Program-made: the position numbers and the translations under genes
Shown here: piece by piece, positions 1 to 8,079 of the stretch
Layout: every line of letters starts with the position of its first letter
Numbering within the stretch: the first letter of the stretch is position 1
Source: SIG603 sp963589785
GTDB lineage: Bacteria; Bacillota; Clostridia; Oscillospirales; Acutalibacteraceae
Direction: 5' to 3'
Assembly (NCBI GenBank): GCA_963589785.1
Contig: CAVAMJ010000006.1
Coordinates: 62,001 to 126,000 of the forward strand
Length of the DNA stretch: 64,000 nucleotides
Notes under the pieces: model-generated
Databases searched by the model: none
What the model was told of the DNA's origin: nothing
The model's input: only the letters and a program-made list of their open reading frames with translations

Positions 1-1686
1 CGTAGCTGTTCCAGTGTAGGAATAGCTTCCCTCCTCGGGCTTCGGTGTAGCGGTTGGTTTCGGTGTCGGTGTAGCTGTCGGCTTCGGTGTAGGAGTTGTT
101 CCGCCGTTCTTTGCTACTGCCTCATTGAACGCATTGTTAAATGCCTCCTGAATTGCATCTGAGGAATATGTAGCACCTGTGACAGTATCAGCCGTTCCCT
201 TAGAAATAAGAGAAGCCTTCATGCCGTTCCATGCGTTGTTTGCATAGGAAATATTACTGCTGTCTGAGTTATTCAGAAGTTTAAAATTAGAAAGACCCGT
301 GCACTTTCCGTTCTTAAACGTAGCATCAAAGCTTACAGTGTAATCAAACTCACTGCAATATGCTGTGCCGTTGAATGTCCCGTCAGCCGGAGTACCGTCT
401 GTTTTCGGCTTTGTTGTCGGCTTTACGGTTGGTTTCGGAGTAGCTGTTGCTTTTGCCGTCGGCTTCGGTGTCGGAGTTGTTCCGCCGTTCTTTGCTACTG
501 CCTCATTGTACGCCGTGTTAAATGCCTCCTGAATTGCATCTGAGGAATATGTAGCACCTGAAACAGTATCAGCTGTTCCGTTTGACCCAAGAGATGCCTT
601 CATGCCGTTCCATGCGTTGTCAGCATAAGAAATATTACTGCTGTCTGAGTTATTCAAAAGTTTGAAATTCGAGACATTAGTGCACTTTCCGTTTTTGAAT
701 GTAACATCAAGGCTTACTGTATAATTGAACTTATCGCAATATGCCGTGCCTGTGTATGTTCCGTCAGCCGGAGTACCGTCCGTTTTCGGCTTTGTTGTCG
801 GCTTCGGTGTAGGTGTAGCGGTCGGCTCAGGAGTAGGCTCAGGAGTGCTGTCGGGATTAGCTGCCGACTTCAATGCCATTTTTACTGCCTCCCTGATACC
901 GTTCGAGGAATATGTAGCGCCCGAAACTGTATCGACGTTCGGACTTCCAGCCGCAAGCATGCTCGAAATTATGCTCTTTGCGCTGTTGTAGTAAGAGTCT
1001 GTCTCACCGGAATGGTCGGTAACATCAATCGAGGTCATTTTGCCGTCCTTTACAGTTACGCTGACATAGATAAGTCCGCCGTAACCCTGATGCCAACCCG
1101 TATAAGTACCGTCTGTCAAAACCGCACTGTCATCATAGCCGTCTGTGCTTATCGGTGCGGGTGTAGTAACGGTCGGAGTTGCCGAAAGAGTATTAGAGCC
1201 TGTCAAAGCATTTTTAACAGCCTCAAGGATACCTCTCGAGGAATATGTAGCACCCGAAACGGTATCTACATCGTAGGACTGCTCATCGATAATAGTGTCA
1301 ATAAGGCTGAGTGCTCTGTTAAAGAAAGCCGCATCATCGTGGTTTGAAAGCACATCAATCTTAGTGATACTGCCGTTCTTAACAGTAACTTCTACCTCAG
1401 TGATACCGCCGTAGCCTGTACCCTTTCCGGTGTAGGTTCCGTCCTCAAAGCTGCCCTTCTTGCTTGATTTTTTCTTCTTTGTCTTCTCGTCCTTGGTGTC
1501 AGAGAGTTTCTCTGTCTCAAGCTCTGTTTTGTCAGAGCTGTCACTCACCTCATACTCGCTCAAGTCAGGCTCCTCAGGCCAAACAACCGCCTCTATGCTC
1601 GGCACATTGGTAACCATTCCGATTGCCGTGAGTGCCGCCAAAACAACTGCGGGTACGATGAACAAGAGTGATTTCAAATTCTTCAT
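1..1686 (-). CDS. Multi-domain FMN-binding (flavinylated) membrane-anchored protein, C-terminus cut by window edge
   Basis: 562 codons lie in the window and the frame is still open at base 1. One N-terminal hydrophobic segment (residues about 3-22) suggests a membrane anchor with an extracytosolic body. A Lys/Glu-rich stretch follows, then tandem FMN_bind domains at about 80-162, 188-272, 305-395 and 433-525, and the first residues of a fifth at the edge. Each carries the ApbE target motif, DTVSGAT or DTVTGAT, with acceptor threonines T147, T258, T379 and T506. In this family FMN is joined to that Thr by a phosphoester bond. Domains are separated by Thr/Pro/Lys linkers. The start has a good AAAGGAGG site. 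The gene lies downstream of apbE, which would modify it, so it probably relays electrons outside the membrane. Confidence 0.88.
   Translation of the reverse strand, partial: MKNLKSLLFIVPAVVLAALTAIGMVTNVPSIEAVVWPEEPDLSEYEVSDSSDKTELETEKLSDTKDEKTKKKKSSKKGSFEDGTYTGKGTGYGGITEVEVTVKNGSITKIDVLSNHDDAAFFNRALSLIDTIIDEQSYDVDTVSGATYSSRGILEAVKNALTGSNTLSATPTVTTPAPISTDGYDDSAVLTDGTYTGWHQGYGGLIYVSVTVKDGKMTSIDVTDHSGETDSYYNSAKSIISSMLAAGSPNVDTVSGATYSSNGIREAVKMALKSAANPDSTPEPTPEPTATPTPKPTTKPKTDGTPADGTYTGTAYCDKFNYTVSLDVTFKNGKCTNVSNFKLLNNSDSSNISYADNAWNGMKASLGSNGTADTVSGATYSSDAIQEAFNTAYNEAVAKNGGTTPTPKPTAKATATPKPTVKPTTKPKTDGTPADGTFNGTAYCSEFDYTVSFDATFKNGKCTGLSNFKLLNNSDSSNISYANNAWNGMKASLISKGTADTVTGATYSSDAIQEAFNNAFNEAVAKNGGTTPTPKPTATPTPKPTATPKPEEGSYSYTGTAT
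25..786 (-). repeat. Two tandem 381-bp units encoding FMN domains 3 and 4 with their linkers
   Basis: Residues 301-427 and 428-554 of the FMN protein are near copies offset by exactly 127 codons, each starting KTDGTPADG. Long DNA stretches also match, for example around bases 102-175 and 483-556. Domains 1 and 2 are clearly more diverged. This points to recent duplication of one flavin-carrying unit, and the protein may vary in domain number between strains. Confidence 0.85.
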
Positions 1687-1704
1687 TCTGTTCTTTCCTC
1701 CTTT

Positions 1705-1720
1705 GTTAGTTTATACTAAC
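1705..1720. promoter_or_regulatory. GTTA-N8-TAAC palindrome upstream of the FMN protein gene
   Basis: The site reads GTTAGTTTATACTAAC, with six-base arms GTTAGT and ACTAAC. It sits immediately upstream of the AAAGGAGG ribosome site of the FMN gene. On the coding (minus) strand its centre reads TATAAA, which could be a -10 element. The same 16-bp layout occurs in the promoter region of the large surface protein (7753-7904), so one regulator may control both. The regulator is not identified. Confidence 0.5.
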
Positions 1721-1761
1721 TTACGTATGCAATATACTGAATTATATTGAATAAGACCACC

Positions 1762-1795
1762 GTGTCACAGCCGAAAAAGCTTATGGCTGTGACAC
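1762..1795 (-). terminator. Hairpin downstream of apbE
   Basis: A perfect 11-bp inverted repeat (GTGTCACAGCC and its complement) with a 12-nt loop lies between the apbE stop and the FMN gene. The U-tract on the minus strand is poor, so it may attenuate rather than fully terminate transcription, or act as an mRNA processing or stability element. Confidence 0.5.
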
Positions 1796-1814
1796 TTCGT
1801 CTTTGATTTACTTT

Positions 1815-2981
1815 TTACTCTACGATTTCGTAGTCAAGCTCAGAGCTGAAATTGCTCTCAATGCCCTTGCTGACATAGATTTTACCCTCAGAATCGACAA
1901 GGATAAAATCAAACTGATCGCTGTGCTCATGCCAGTAATTCACGGCTTCATCCTTACCCATTATGAAAAGCGAGGTTGAAAGTCCGTCAGCAAGTAAGCC
2001 ATCATCGCTCACGATTGTGACGCTGATAAGTCCCGAATTGCTCGGTTCGCCCGTTCTCGGATCTATTATGTGGTGGTGTTTTTCGCCGTTTTCGTCTACA
2101 AAATATCTCTGATAGCCGCCCGATGTGATAAGTGCCTTGTCAGAAATCTCAACAACTCCGATATAGTCGCTCGTGCTTAGTGCTTTTATCGTGTTATCCG
2201 GATTTTCAACGCCTACTCGCCAGTTACTTCCGTCAATCTTAGTGCCGTAAAGCTGAACATTTCCGCCAAGTGAAACAAGACCCGACTCAATTCCGTATTC
2301 TGAAAATATATCCATAATCTTAGCGCTTGTGTAGCCCTTTGCTATTCCACCAAGATCAATCTGCGTGCCGGACTGAAGAGTAATCTGCTTAGTTTCATCG
2401 TTAAGCGTGATTTTGTCTATGCCGGTTAGCTTTAGGAGCTCCTTGATTTTATCATCTGTCGGCACCTTGTAATTCTCTGTTGTGAAGCCCCATTCAACCA
2501 TAAGCGGATAGACCGTTATATCAAATAATCCGCCTGTGCTGTCATAAAGCTCGAGCGCCTCCTTGACGACGGTATAGGTTTCATCAGAAAGAATAACTGA
2601 GCCGTTCTCATTTAAAACGCTGATTTCGCTTTCTGAGTTTCCCACCGACCAAAGGTTATCGAGTCGGTTGATTTCGTCAACAGCCGCCTGAACCGCTTCG
2701 GTGCACTTCTCGCCGTATGCCGTGACGGTCATGTAGGTGTCCATGGCGAAAATATCCTGAGAAGCACTGGGCGTTTCCATTGCCTCCTTGCTTATCGTGA
2801 CTCCGCCTTCAACATCAGACGATTCCTCTTCGCTTGCCTTAAGCAAAGAAGAACTCTCTGAGGAAACACTGCTTTCTACACTCGAAGCGCTCGAGTTGCT
2901 CGAAGCATTCCCTGAACAAGCTGTCAGCATAGACATGCTGAGCGCCGCGGCTATTATTGCGGCAGAAATTCTTTTTATCAT
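1815..2981 (-). CDS. apbE: FAD:protein FMN transferase ApbE (lipoprotein)
   Basis: 388 residues. The signal peptide ends in a lipobox (LTAC), so the enzyme is probably tethered outside the membrane, followed by a Ser/Glu-rich spacer. The ApbE fold is visible: AMDTYMTVTAYG near residue 79, GGLFDITVYPLM, DLGGIAKGY, a SLGGNVQLYG segment, and HHIIDPRTGEP near the C-terminal metal and FAD site. ApbE uses FAD to attach FMN to Thr of (D/N)xSGAT motifs. The next gene downstream supplies at least four such motifs, so substrate and enzyme are adjacent. The start has an AAGAGGAT site. It lies 20 bp after the Gx transporter gene, in the same operon. Confidence 0.93.
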   Translation of the reverse strand: MIKRISAAIIAAALSMSMLTACSGNASSNSSASSVESSVSSESSSLLKASEEESSDVEGGVTISKEAMETPSASQDIFAMDTYMTVTAYGEKCTEAVQAAVDEINRLDNLWSVGNSESEISVLNENGSVILSDETYTVVKEALELYDSTGGLFDITVYPLMVEWGFTTENYKVPTDDKIKELLKLTGIDKITLNDETKQITLQSGTQIDLGGIAKGYTSAKIMDIFSEYGIESGLVSLGGNVQLYGTKIDGSNWRVGVENPDNTIKALSTSDYIGVVEISDKALITSGGYQRYFVDENGEKHHHIIDPRTGEPSNSGLISVTIVSDDGLLADGLSTSLFIMGKDEAVNYWHEHSDQFDFILVDSEGKIYVSKGIESNFSSELDYEIVE

Positions 2982-3001
2982 GTAGTATCCTCTTAATCCT
3001 C

Positions 3002-3532
3002 TTATCTGATATTTTTGAAAAGATTGTCGGGTAATTTTTTAATAACAAGACCGCAGATAATTCCGACAACAGCACCTGCGGCAATTCCCGATGCCCAAAG
3101 TACGGGTAGATAATAAAGCACATACTTACTGCCTAAAACAAGCATGGCAACAGCGATTTGTCCCACATTATGGAAAACTCCGCCAAAAACACTCACTATC
3201 ATCGTGCTGAATTTTCCTGTTTTCTTCATTAACAGCATTACGGCATAGCTGAGAACTCCGCCCGCTATGCTGTACCATAGAGAAACCATACTGCCAAAGG
3301 TGAATGCGACAAGAAATATTCTCACAAGATTAATCACGAATGCGTCAACATCACTCACTTTGTATAATGCTACAAGCACTACAAGGTTTGTAAGTCCAAG
3401 CTTGATGCCCGGAACGGCAAAGAATGCGGGAATTTGTGCCTCGAGCCACGATAAAACCATAGCCGCCGCCACGAGCAGCGCACGCATTGCAATCAAATAA
3501 GTTTTACTTCGTGTTTTATTTTGCGACTGCAT
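3002..3532 (-). CDS. Gx transporter family protein (heptaprenyl diphosphate synthase component I-like membrane protein)
   Basis: 176 residues, nearly all in five to six membrane helices. The family signature GIKLGLTN is present early in the chain. The Pfam family was named after heptaprenyl diphosphate synthase component I, but these proteins look like ECF S-component-type small transporters. They recur beside NusG domain II, FMN_bind and ApbE genes, so a role in supplying a flavin or quinone-related precursor is an inference. The ATG at 3532 follows a GGAGG at a 12-nt spacing; an ATG directly abutting the GGAGG is unlikely. It overlaps the end of the preceding NusG-II gene by 17 bp, which suggests translational coupling. 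Confidence 0.8.
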   Translation of the reverse strand: MQSQNKTRSKTYLIAMRALLVAAAMVLSWLEAQIPAFFAVPGIKLGLTNLVVLVALYKVSDVDAFVINLVRIFLVAFTFGSMVSLWYSIAGGVLSYAVMLLMKKTGKFSTMIVSVFGGVFHNVGQIAVAMLVLGSKYVLYYLPVLWASGIAAGAVVGIICGLVIKKLPDNLFKNIR

Positions 3533-3908
3533 CGAAACCGTCATCCTCCGTTTCCAGTGTATCGTCAGAATTAATCTCAACTATGACCTCATTCGGCAAG
3601 CAGATTATACTCTCGCCTCGTCTTGAGATTTTGCCCTGATTTACACAAAGCTTATCGGGACAGGTAGCTTCTTCAAGTCGGACGGTGCCATCCTCGATAA
3701 TAAGCTCGTTAGTACCGCCATTCGCCCCGTTTATCGTTTCTGTTCTGTCCTTATCAAGCGGATAGCTTGCTACCTCTTCTCCGCTCACCCTGACCACTAC
3801 CGTTTTACCGGGTGATTTAAAGGTTCTGAATGCGAGGAAGAGAATTACCGTGACAAGCGCAATTACAGCGAGTGCAATAATATCAGCTTTTTTTATTTTT
3901 CTCGTCAA
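3516..3908 (-). CDS. NusG domain II-containing membrane-anchored protein
   Basis: 130 residues from a TTG start at 3908 (MTRKIKKAD). The start is uncertain: a GTG at 3917 is also in frame, and the ribosome site is only AGAAGGG. One membrane helix (about residues 8-27) leads to an extracytosolic NusG-II domain with the family's Cys motif TCPDKLC and a later ICLPNEVIVEI strand. These proteins are not transcription factors. They recur with ApbE, Gx transporters and FMN-binding proteins in extracytosolic redox clusters, where their exact job is not settled. First gene of the cluster on the minus strand. Confidence 0.82.
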   Translation of the reverse strand: MTRKIKKADIIALAVIALVTVILFLAFRTFKSPGKTVVVRVSGEEVASYPLDKDRTETINGANGGTNELIIEDGTVRLEEATCPDKLCVNQGKISRRGESIICLPNEVIVEINSDDTLETEDDGFDAVAK

Positions 3909-3966
3909 TATAGTCACGACCCTTCTATTCTCTTGATAAAAACAGAATACATAAAAATACGCCAAA

Positions 3967-3996
3967 GACAGGAGGCGGTTTTAGCCACCTTCTGTC
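3967..3996 (-). terminator. Terminator-like hairpin after the large surface protein gene
   Basis: A 12-bp imperfect stem (GACAGGAGGCGG against CCACCTTCTGTC, one mismatch, six-base loop) lies about 80 bp past the surface protein stop and just upstream of the NusG-II gene. On the minus strand it is followed by CTTTGGCGTATTTTTATG, a weak U-rich tail. Some read-through into the flavin cluster is possible. Confidence 0.5.
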
Positions 3997-4076
3997 CGGC
4001 ATACTTCAAGTATTTCAAGAAGATTTTAATATCCCGTATTCCGAGTTATTATACACTAATCTTTCTAAAAATACAA

Positions 4077-7000
4077 TTATTTAACTGTAACAGAAACAGT
4101 CTTAGTATTACTGTAATAGCGACTGTTTCCGGCTGCCTTTACAGTAATCTTGTATGTTCCCTTAGGAGCACCCTTCTTAACTGTTACGATACCCTTATCG
4201 GAAACTGTTACATACTTAGCGTTAGAGCTTGTGTATGTTACAGTGCCCTGAGCGTTCTTAACAGTAAGCTTGATTGACTGATTCTTAGTTGTGCTTCTTG
4301 TGACAGTCTTGGAAGCAGGAGAAACTGTCATTGACTGGTTAACCTTCTTAACTGTGAGAGCAATTGTCTTCTTTGCAGAGTTATACTTGCTGTTGGAAGC
4401 TGCGCTGACTGTGATCTTACATGTGCCGCCGCCTACGATTGTTACAACACCTGTGGAAGAAACTGTTGCTACAGACTTGTCACTTGAAGAATATGTGAGT
4501 GCTGTGGATGCGCTTGCGTTAAGACTGAATCCCTTCCAGTTAGCATAAGCAGTTGCAGCGTCGTTCTTTACATAGGAAGAACCGATCTTGATTGTCTGGC
4601 CAATCTTATTAACTTTGAGAGCAATTGTCTTCTTTGCAGAGTTATACTTGCTGTCAGAAGCTGCGCTGACTGTGATGTTACATGTGCCGCCGCCTACGAT
4701 TGTTACAACGCCTGTGGAAGAAACTGTTGCTACAGACTTGTCACTTGAAGAATATGTGAGTGCTGTGGATGCGCTTGCGTTAAGACTGAATCCCTTCCAG
4801 TTAGCATAAGCAGTTGCAGCGTCGTTCTTTACATAGGAAGAACCGATCTTGATTGTCTGGCCAATCTTATTAACTTTGAGAGCAATTGTCTTCTTTGCAG
4901 AGTTATACTTGCTGTCAGAAGCTGCGCTGACTGTGATGTTACATGTGCCGCCGCCTACGATTGTTACAACGCCTGTGGAAGAAACTGTTGCTACAGACTT
5001 GTCACTTGAAGAATATGTGAGTGCTGTGGATGCGCTTGCGTTAAGGCTGAATGCCTTCCAGTTTGTGTAAGCTGTTGCTGCATCGTTCTTTACATAGGAA
5101 GAACCGATTGTAATTTCCTGATCCATAGGGCCTACTCTGTAAGTAGCTACGAGATCAGAGTAACCAGCAGCCTTGATTGTGATTGTGTATGTGCCGTCCT
5201 TGAGGTTGTTGTCAGCGTCAAAGAAATCAGCAAAACGTGTTACCTCAGCGGCATTTGCGCCGACGGAAGTACCATTGTTGAGAGCGAGCTCAATCTTGTT
5301 GTAGTGGTAGCCGCTTGTGGAGTTCTCACCGTAAAGGTCAATCCAGTGAACAGCACCGACTGTTGTTGTGCCGTTAGAAATTGTAGCACCGTAAACATTG
5401 TTCCAGTACTCATTCCAAACGTAGCCCTCGACTGTCTCATCAGGAACGATTACGAACTCGCCGAGACCGTATCTTGAAGTACCGTACTCAACAGAAGCGA
5501 GCTTAACTTCGACTGTTGACTCAGAAGGAGCAACGCTTGCGTTAGCCTTGAGTGTTGCAGAGAGAAGAGCTGTCTCATCCTCTGTGAGCTCATAGCCGAA
5601 CGCATTCTTAAATGCGGCTGATAAGTAAGACTTAGCGTCTACTGTGTAGTAAGACTTCTCTGTGGAAACACCGCTGATAACCTTGTTGCCCTCAGCGTCA
5701 ACGCCGTAAGAAACGATATCAGAGATATCCTTTGCGTGGTAGCCTGAGAAGTTTGTAGCGGAAGAAACTACGTCAACATCGACTGTTGCGCCGAGTGTCT
5801 TATAGAGGTCTGCATAGGAAACTGCATCATTCTTTGTGAATGCATAGAGATCGCCGTCGAGTGCCTCTGCACCTGTGTAAACAAATGTTGTACCCTCGAA
5901 TGCTGTGAGTTCGCTGTATGCGTACTCTGTGACGGTTGTGCCGCCTCTTGATGTAACAGTCTTTCTGAATGTTACGTTCTCTTTATTAGCATCCTTAAGA
6001 TTCTTAAGGTCTGCCGCATAGAATGTAGAACCGTAAGCGGAAACTGCCTTGAGGTCTGTTGCCTGTGTGTAAGGAACAGTGATCTGTGCGTAGTTGTCGC
6101 TTGTGAGTGTAATTACATAGTTCTGGCCGAACTCGAGAGCAGACTCAAGCTGAACCTTGCCGTCAACAATGTCAGCGTTCTCGATAACTGTGACGTTCTG
6201 ATGTCTTCCCGGTGAATATGTGATTGTAACCTTCGGATTCTCGAGATCTGAAGGAACACCTGTGATCTCAACCTCTGTGGAAGCTGTGTCAATCTTTGCG
6301 GAAAGCTCAGAAACATCACCTGTGTAGTATGTAGGAAGTGTGAAGCTTGCGTTATTGGCAGAACCCATAGTGATAACACCACGAGATGTGTAAAGAGCAA
6401 TCTGAACGATGTTCTGACCGTTCATGTTGTCATACTGATAGAACTGCTGGCCGCCGTGGTTTGTGAGACCCTTACCGCCGACAACGCTCCATGCAATCTC
6501 AAGGCCGTTTGTGTTTCTGCTTGCGAACCACATGTTGTTGAGAGCGTACATTGCGTAGCCTGTCTGGTAGCTTGTCTTAACAACAGCTGCATAGTATGTT
6601 ACATTGCTCCAGTCCTGTCCGCAAACTGAACCGTCTGCAGCAGCACCGAGAACTGTGAACTGATAGTCACCGTAGCTTGTGTTTGTTGTGAGCTCTCCGA
6701 TGGAAAGTCCTGTGGAAGAGAGATTGATGTAGCTTGGCTTGAGCTTGTAGCTTCCGTCATCGTTAACTGTGAGTCTCATGAACTCATAGTCGTTTGATGT
6801 CTTAGCCTCGATAACAGTGAAGCCGTAGTCGCCGCCCTGGTTCTCGTGAACATCCTTAATCTTCTCGTAGTCCTTCTTGAACATTCTGACGATCATTGTA
6901 ACACCGCAGATGTTAGTGCCGTCGTTGTATGTTCCCTTAGCAAGACCCTCAGTCATGAACATCTTGTTTGTTGTAGCAGTTGTAACAACATCCTGCTGAA

Positions 7001-7655
7001 CAACAGTTAAGTTTGTGCCGCTTGTGTAAGCTGCGAAGAATGCGCTGTAAGGAATGTTCATGTTGGTGAAAACTACTGTGTAAGCATCAACAATCTCGCT
7101 GTACTCCTTAATTAATTCTTCAGCAAGCTCTTTTGTGAGAGACTCTGTGTCTGAAAGAAGCTCCTCTACCTCCTCGGTAGCATTCTGGAGTGTATGGTCT
7201 GTGCCCTTATATTCGATGTTAGCCTTAGCTGTCTCGATAAGAGCCTTAAGCTCTTCAATCTGCTCCTCTGTTACAGCATTCGGATCCGGTGTAGCTGTAG
7301 GCTCCGGTGTAGCAGTTGCCTCAGGTGTAGCTGTTGCCTCAGGTGTAGCTGTTGCCTCAGGTGTAGCAGTTGCCTCAGGTGTAGCTGTTGCCTCGGGTGC
7401 AGCTGTTGCCTCGGGTGCAGCTGTTGCCTCAGGTGTAGCTGTTGCTTCTGCTGTTGGCTCAGCTGTTGGCTCAGCTGTTGGCTCCGGTGTAGCCTCGGTC
7501 TCAGCCTCTGACTCTCCGGACTCCTCCTGGCTTACTTCTGTGCTTGGCTCTCCCTCGACTGTTGTGTCGACCTCGTCAGCAAATGCGCATGTTACGCAGC
7601 TGAATACGAGCATAACAGCAAGAAGAAGCGATAATACTTTCTTTGTTGCCTTCAA
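4077..7655 (-). CDS. Large secreted surface protein with TPE-repeat linker and C-terminal Ig-like (Big) repeats
   Basis: 1192 residues from a TTG at 7655. This start is preferred because AAAGG lies 8 nt upstream; the in-frame ATG at 7664 directly abuts that ribosome site. A clear signal peptide ends near CAFA. An ATPEAT-type low-complexity linker follows, then a helical segment, then a long unrecognised region. That region includes a segment resembling Tp47-type domains (VSSATN, YHAKDIS) and one resembling Shr-like hemoglobin-interacting domains (DGTYTITIKAAGYSDLV). The C-terminus has three near-identical 87-residue Big-like repeats (SSDKSVATVSSTGVVTI) and one diverged copy. There is no LPxTG motif. 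It may bind polymers, heme or cell-wall material. No function is proven and the domain matches are tentative. Confidence 0.72.
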   Translation of the reverse strand: MKATKKVLSLLLAVMLVFSCVTCAFADEVDTTVEGEPSTEVSQEESGESEAETEATPEPTAEPTAEPTAEATATPEATAAPEATAAPEATATPEATATPEATATPEATATPEATATPEPTATPDPNAVTEEQIEELKALIETAKANIEYKGTDHTLQNATEEVEELLSDTESLTKELAEELIKEYSEIVDAYTVVFTNMNIPYSAFFAAYTSGTNLTVVQQDVVTTATTNKMFMTEGLAKGTYNDGTNICGVTMIVRMFKKDYEKIKDVHENQGGDYGFTVIEAKTSNDYEFMRLTVNDDGSYKLKPSYINLSSTGLSIGELTTNTSYGDYQFTVLGAAADGSVCGQDWSNVTYYAAVVKTSYQTGYAMYALNNMWFASRNTNGLEIAWSVVGGKGLTNHGGQQFYQYDNMNGQNIVQIALYTSRGVITMGSANNASFTLPTYYTGDVSELSAKIDTASTEVEITGVPSDLENPKVTITYSPGRHQNVTVIENADIVDGKVQLESALEFGQNYVITLTSDNYAQITVPYTQATDLKAVSAYGSTFYAADLKNLKDANKENVTFRKTVTSRGGTTVTEYAYSELTAFEGTTFVYTGAEALDGDLYAFTKNDAVSYADLYKTLGATVDVDVVSSATNFSGYHAKDISDIVSYGVDAEGNKVISGVSTEKSYYTVDAKSYLSAAFKNAFGYELTEDETALLSATLKANASVAPSESTVEVKLASVEYGTSRYGLGEFVIVPDETVEGYVWNEYWNNVYGATISNGTTTVGAVHWIDLYGENSTSGYHYNKIELALNNGTSVGANAAEVTRFADFFDADNNLKDGTYTITIKAAGYSDLVATYRVGPMDQEITIGSSYVKNDAATAYTNWKAFSLNASASTALTYSSSDKSVATVSSTGVVTIVGGGTCNITVSAASDSKYNSAKKTIALKVNKIGQTIKIGSSYVKNDAATAYANWKGFSLNASASTALTYSSSDKSVATVSSTGVVTIVGGGTCNITVSAASDSKYNSAKKTIALKVNKIGQTIKIGSSYVKNDAATAYANWKGFSLNASASTALTYSSSDKSVATVSSTGVVTIVGGGTCKITVSAASNSKYNSAKKTIALTVKKVNQSMTVSPASKTVTRSTTKNQSIKLTVKNAQGTVTYTSSNAKYVTVSDKGIVTVKKGAPKGTYKITVKAAGNSRYYSNTKTVSVTVK
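4336..5118 (-). repeat. Three tandem 261-bp units encoding Big-like domains
   Basis: Three consecutive 261-bp (87-codon) units are almost identical at the DNA level. The two inner units match base for base over more than 200 bp, for example 4588-4809 against 4849-5070. Each encodes one Ig-like domain starting near IGSSYVKND and ending near KKTIALKVNK. Such identity suggests very recent or ongoing copy-number change by recombination. Confidence 0.92.
7284..7500 (-). repeat. Low-complexity short repeats encoding ATPEAT linker
   Basis: An 18-bp-class unit (GGTGTAGCTGTTGCCTCA on the plus strand, six codons ATPEAT in sense) recurs about ten times with small changes, flanked by related TAEP and TPEP units. 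It encodes an extended, probably glycosylated or wall-spanning linker just after the signal peptide. Similar TPTPKPT linkers occur in the FMN protein. Confidence 0.88.
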
Positions 7656-7752
7656 AATATTCATCCTTTCTTCGAACTTTGAAAACACGGCGGATGACCG
7701 CATTTTCCGATTTGTTTTAAACAAAGCTGTTCAACATTTTTCTAATGTTTCG

Positions 7753-7904
7753 GTTAGTTTTTGTTAACCTCTTGCCACACCCTTTGTCTCCGCGTCCTCA
7801 TCTGACCCTGTCTTCGAGGAGATTCGAAATGCCGATGTTAACTATAACTAACTTTTGCTTTTTAATTATGTTAGTCAAACTAACGAAAGTTAAAACAATT
7901 TAAC
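7753..7904. promoter_or_regulatory. Cluster of four GTTA-N7/8-TAAC palindromes upstream of the surface protein gene
   Basis: Four sites lie in 152 bp: 7753-7768 (GTTAGTTTTTGTTAAC), 7837-7852 (GTTAACTATAACTAAC), 7870-7884 (GTTAGTCAAACTAAC, one base shorter) and 7889-7904 (GTTAAAACAATTTAAC). On the coding strand the second contains TATAGT, a possible -10. About one such site would be expected by chance in 64 kb, so four here are probably operators. The same layout precedes the FMN gene at 1705-1720. The remaining intergenic DNA up to 8012 is A/T-rich with no gene. Confidence 0.6.
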
Positions 7905-8012
7905 TTTAATTAATCTCAACTAACCATTTGGAATTATATCATTCCTTTTAGATAAAAGTCAAAGAAAAATGAGCTAAAATAAATGGATTTTATCAAATTT
8001 GTTAAATAGCAA

Positions 8013-8042
8013 AAAACGGCCGTCCAAAAGGACAGCCGTTTT
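8013..8042 (-). terminator. Intrinsic terminator of pepV
   Basis: A 13-bp stem with one mismatch (AAAACGGCCGTCC and GGACAGCCGTTTT, loop AAAA) lies about 40 bp past the pepV stop. The minus strand continues with GTTTTTTGC, a good U-tract. Confidence 0.85.
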
Positions 8043-8079
8043 GTGTAATTTGCAGTTTGTTTGCAAAAGTTACAAATAA

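Noticed and set aside
7284..7500. Regular short repeats that might look like a CRISPR array
   Set aside because: The 18-bp units have no unique spacers and encode a Thr/Pro/Glu linker in frame.
7135..7767. Long plus-strand open frame rich in GVAVASG repeats opposite the surface protein
   Set aside because: It is the reverse image of the ATPEAT linker and signal peptide codons; it has no ribosome site and the minus-strand gene is clearly real.
7889..7904. GTTAAAACAATTTAAC as a Rex (NADH-sensing) operator
   Set aside because: Rex sites have four bases between TTGTTAA-type arms; here six bases separate GTTAA and TTAAC, and the neighbouring copies do not fit Rex.
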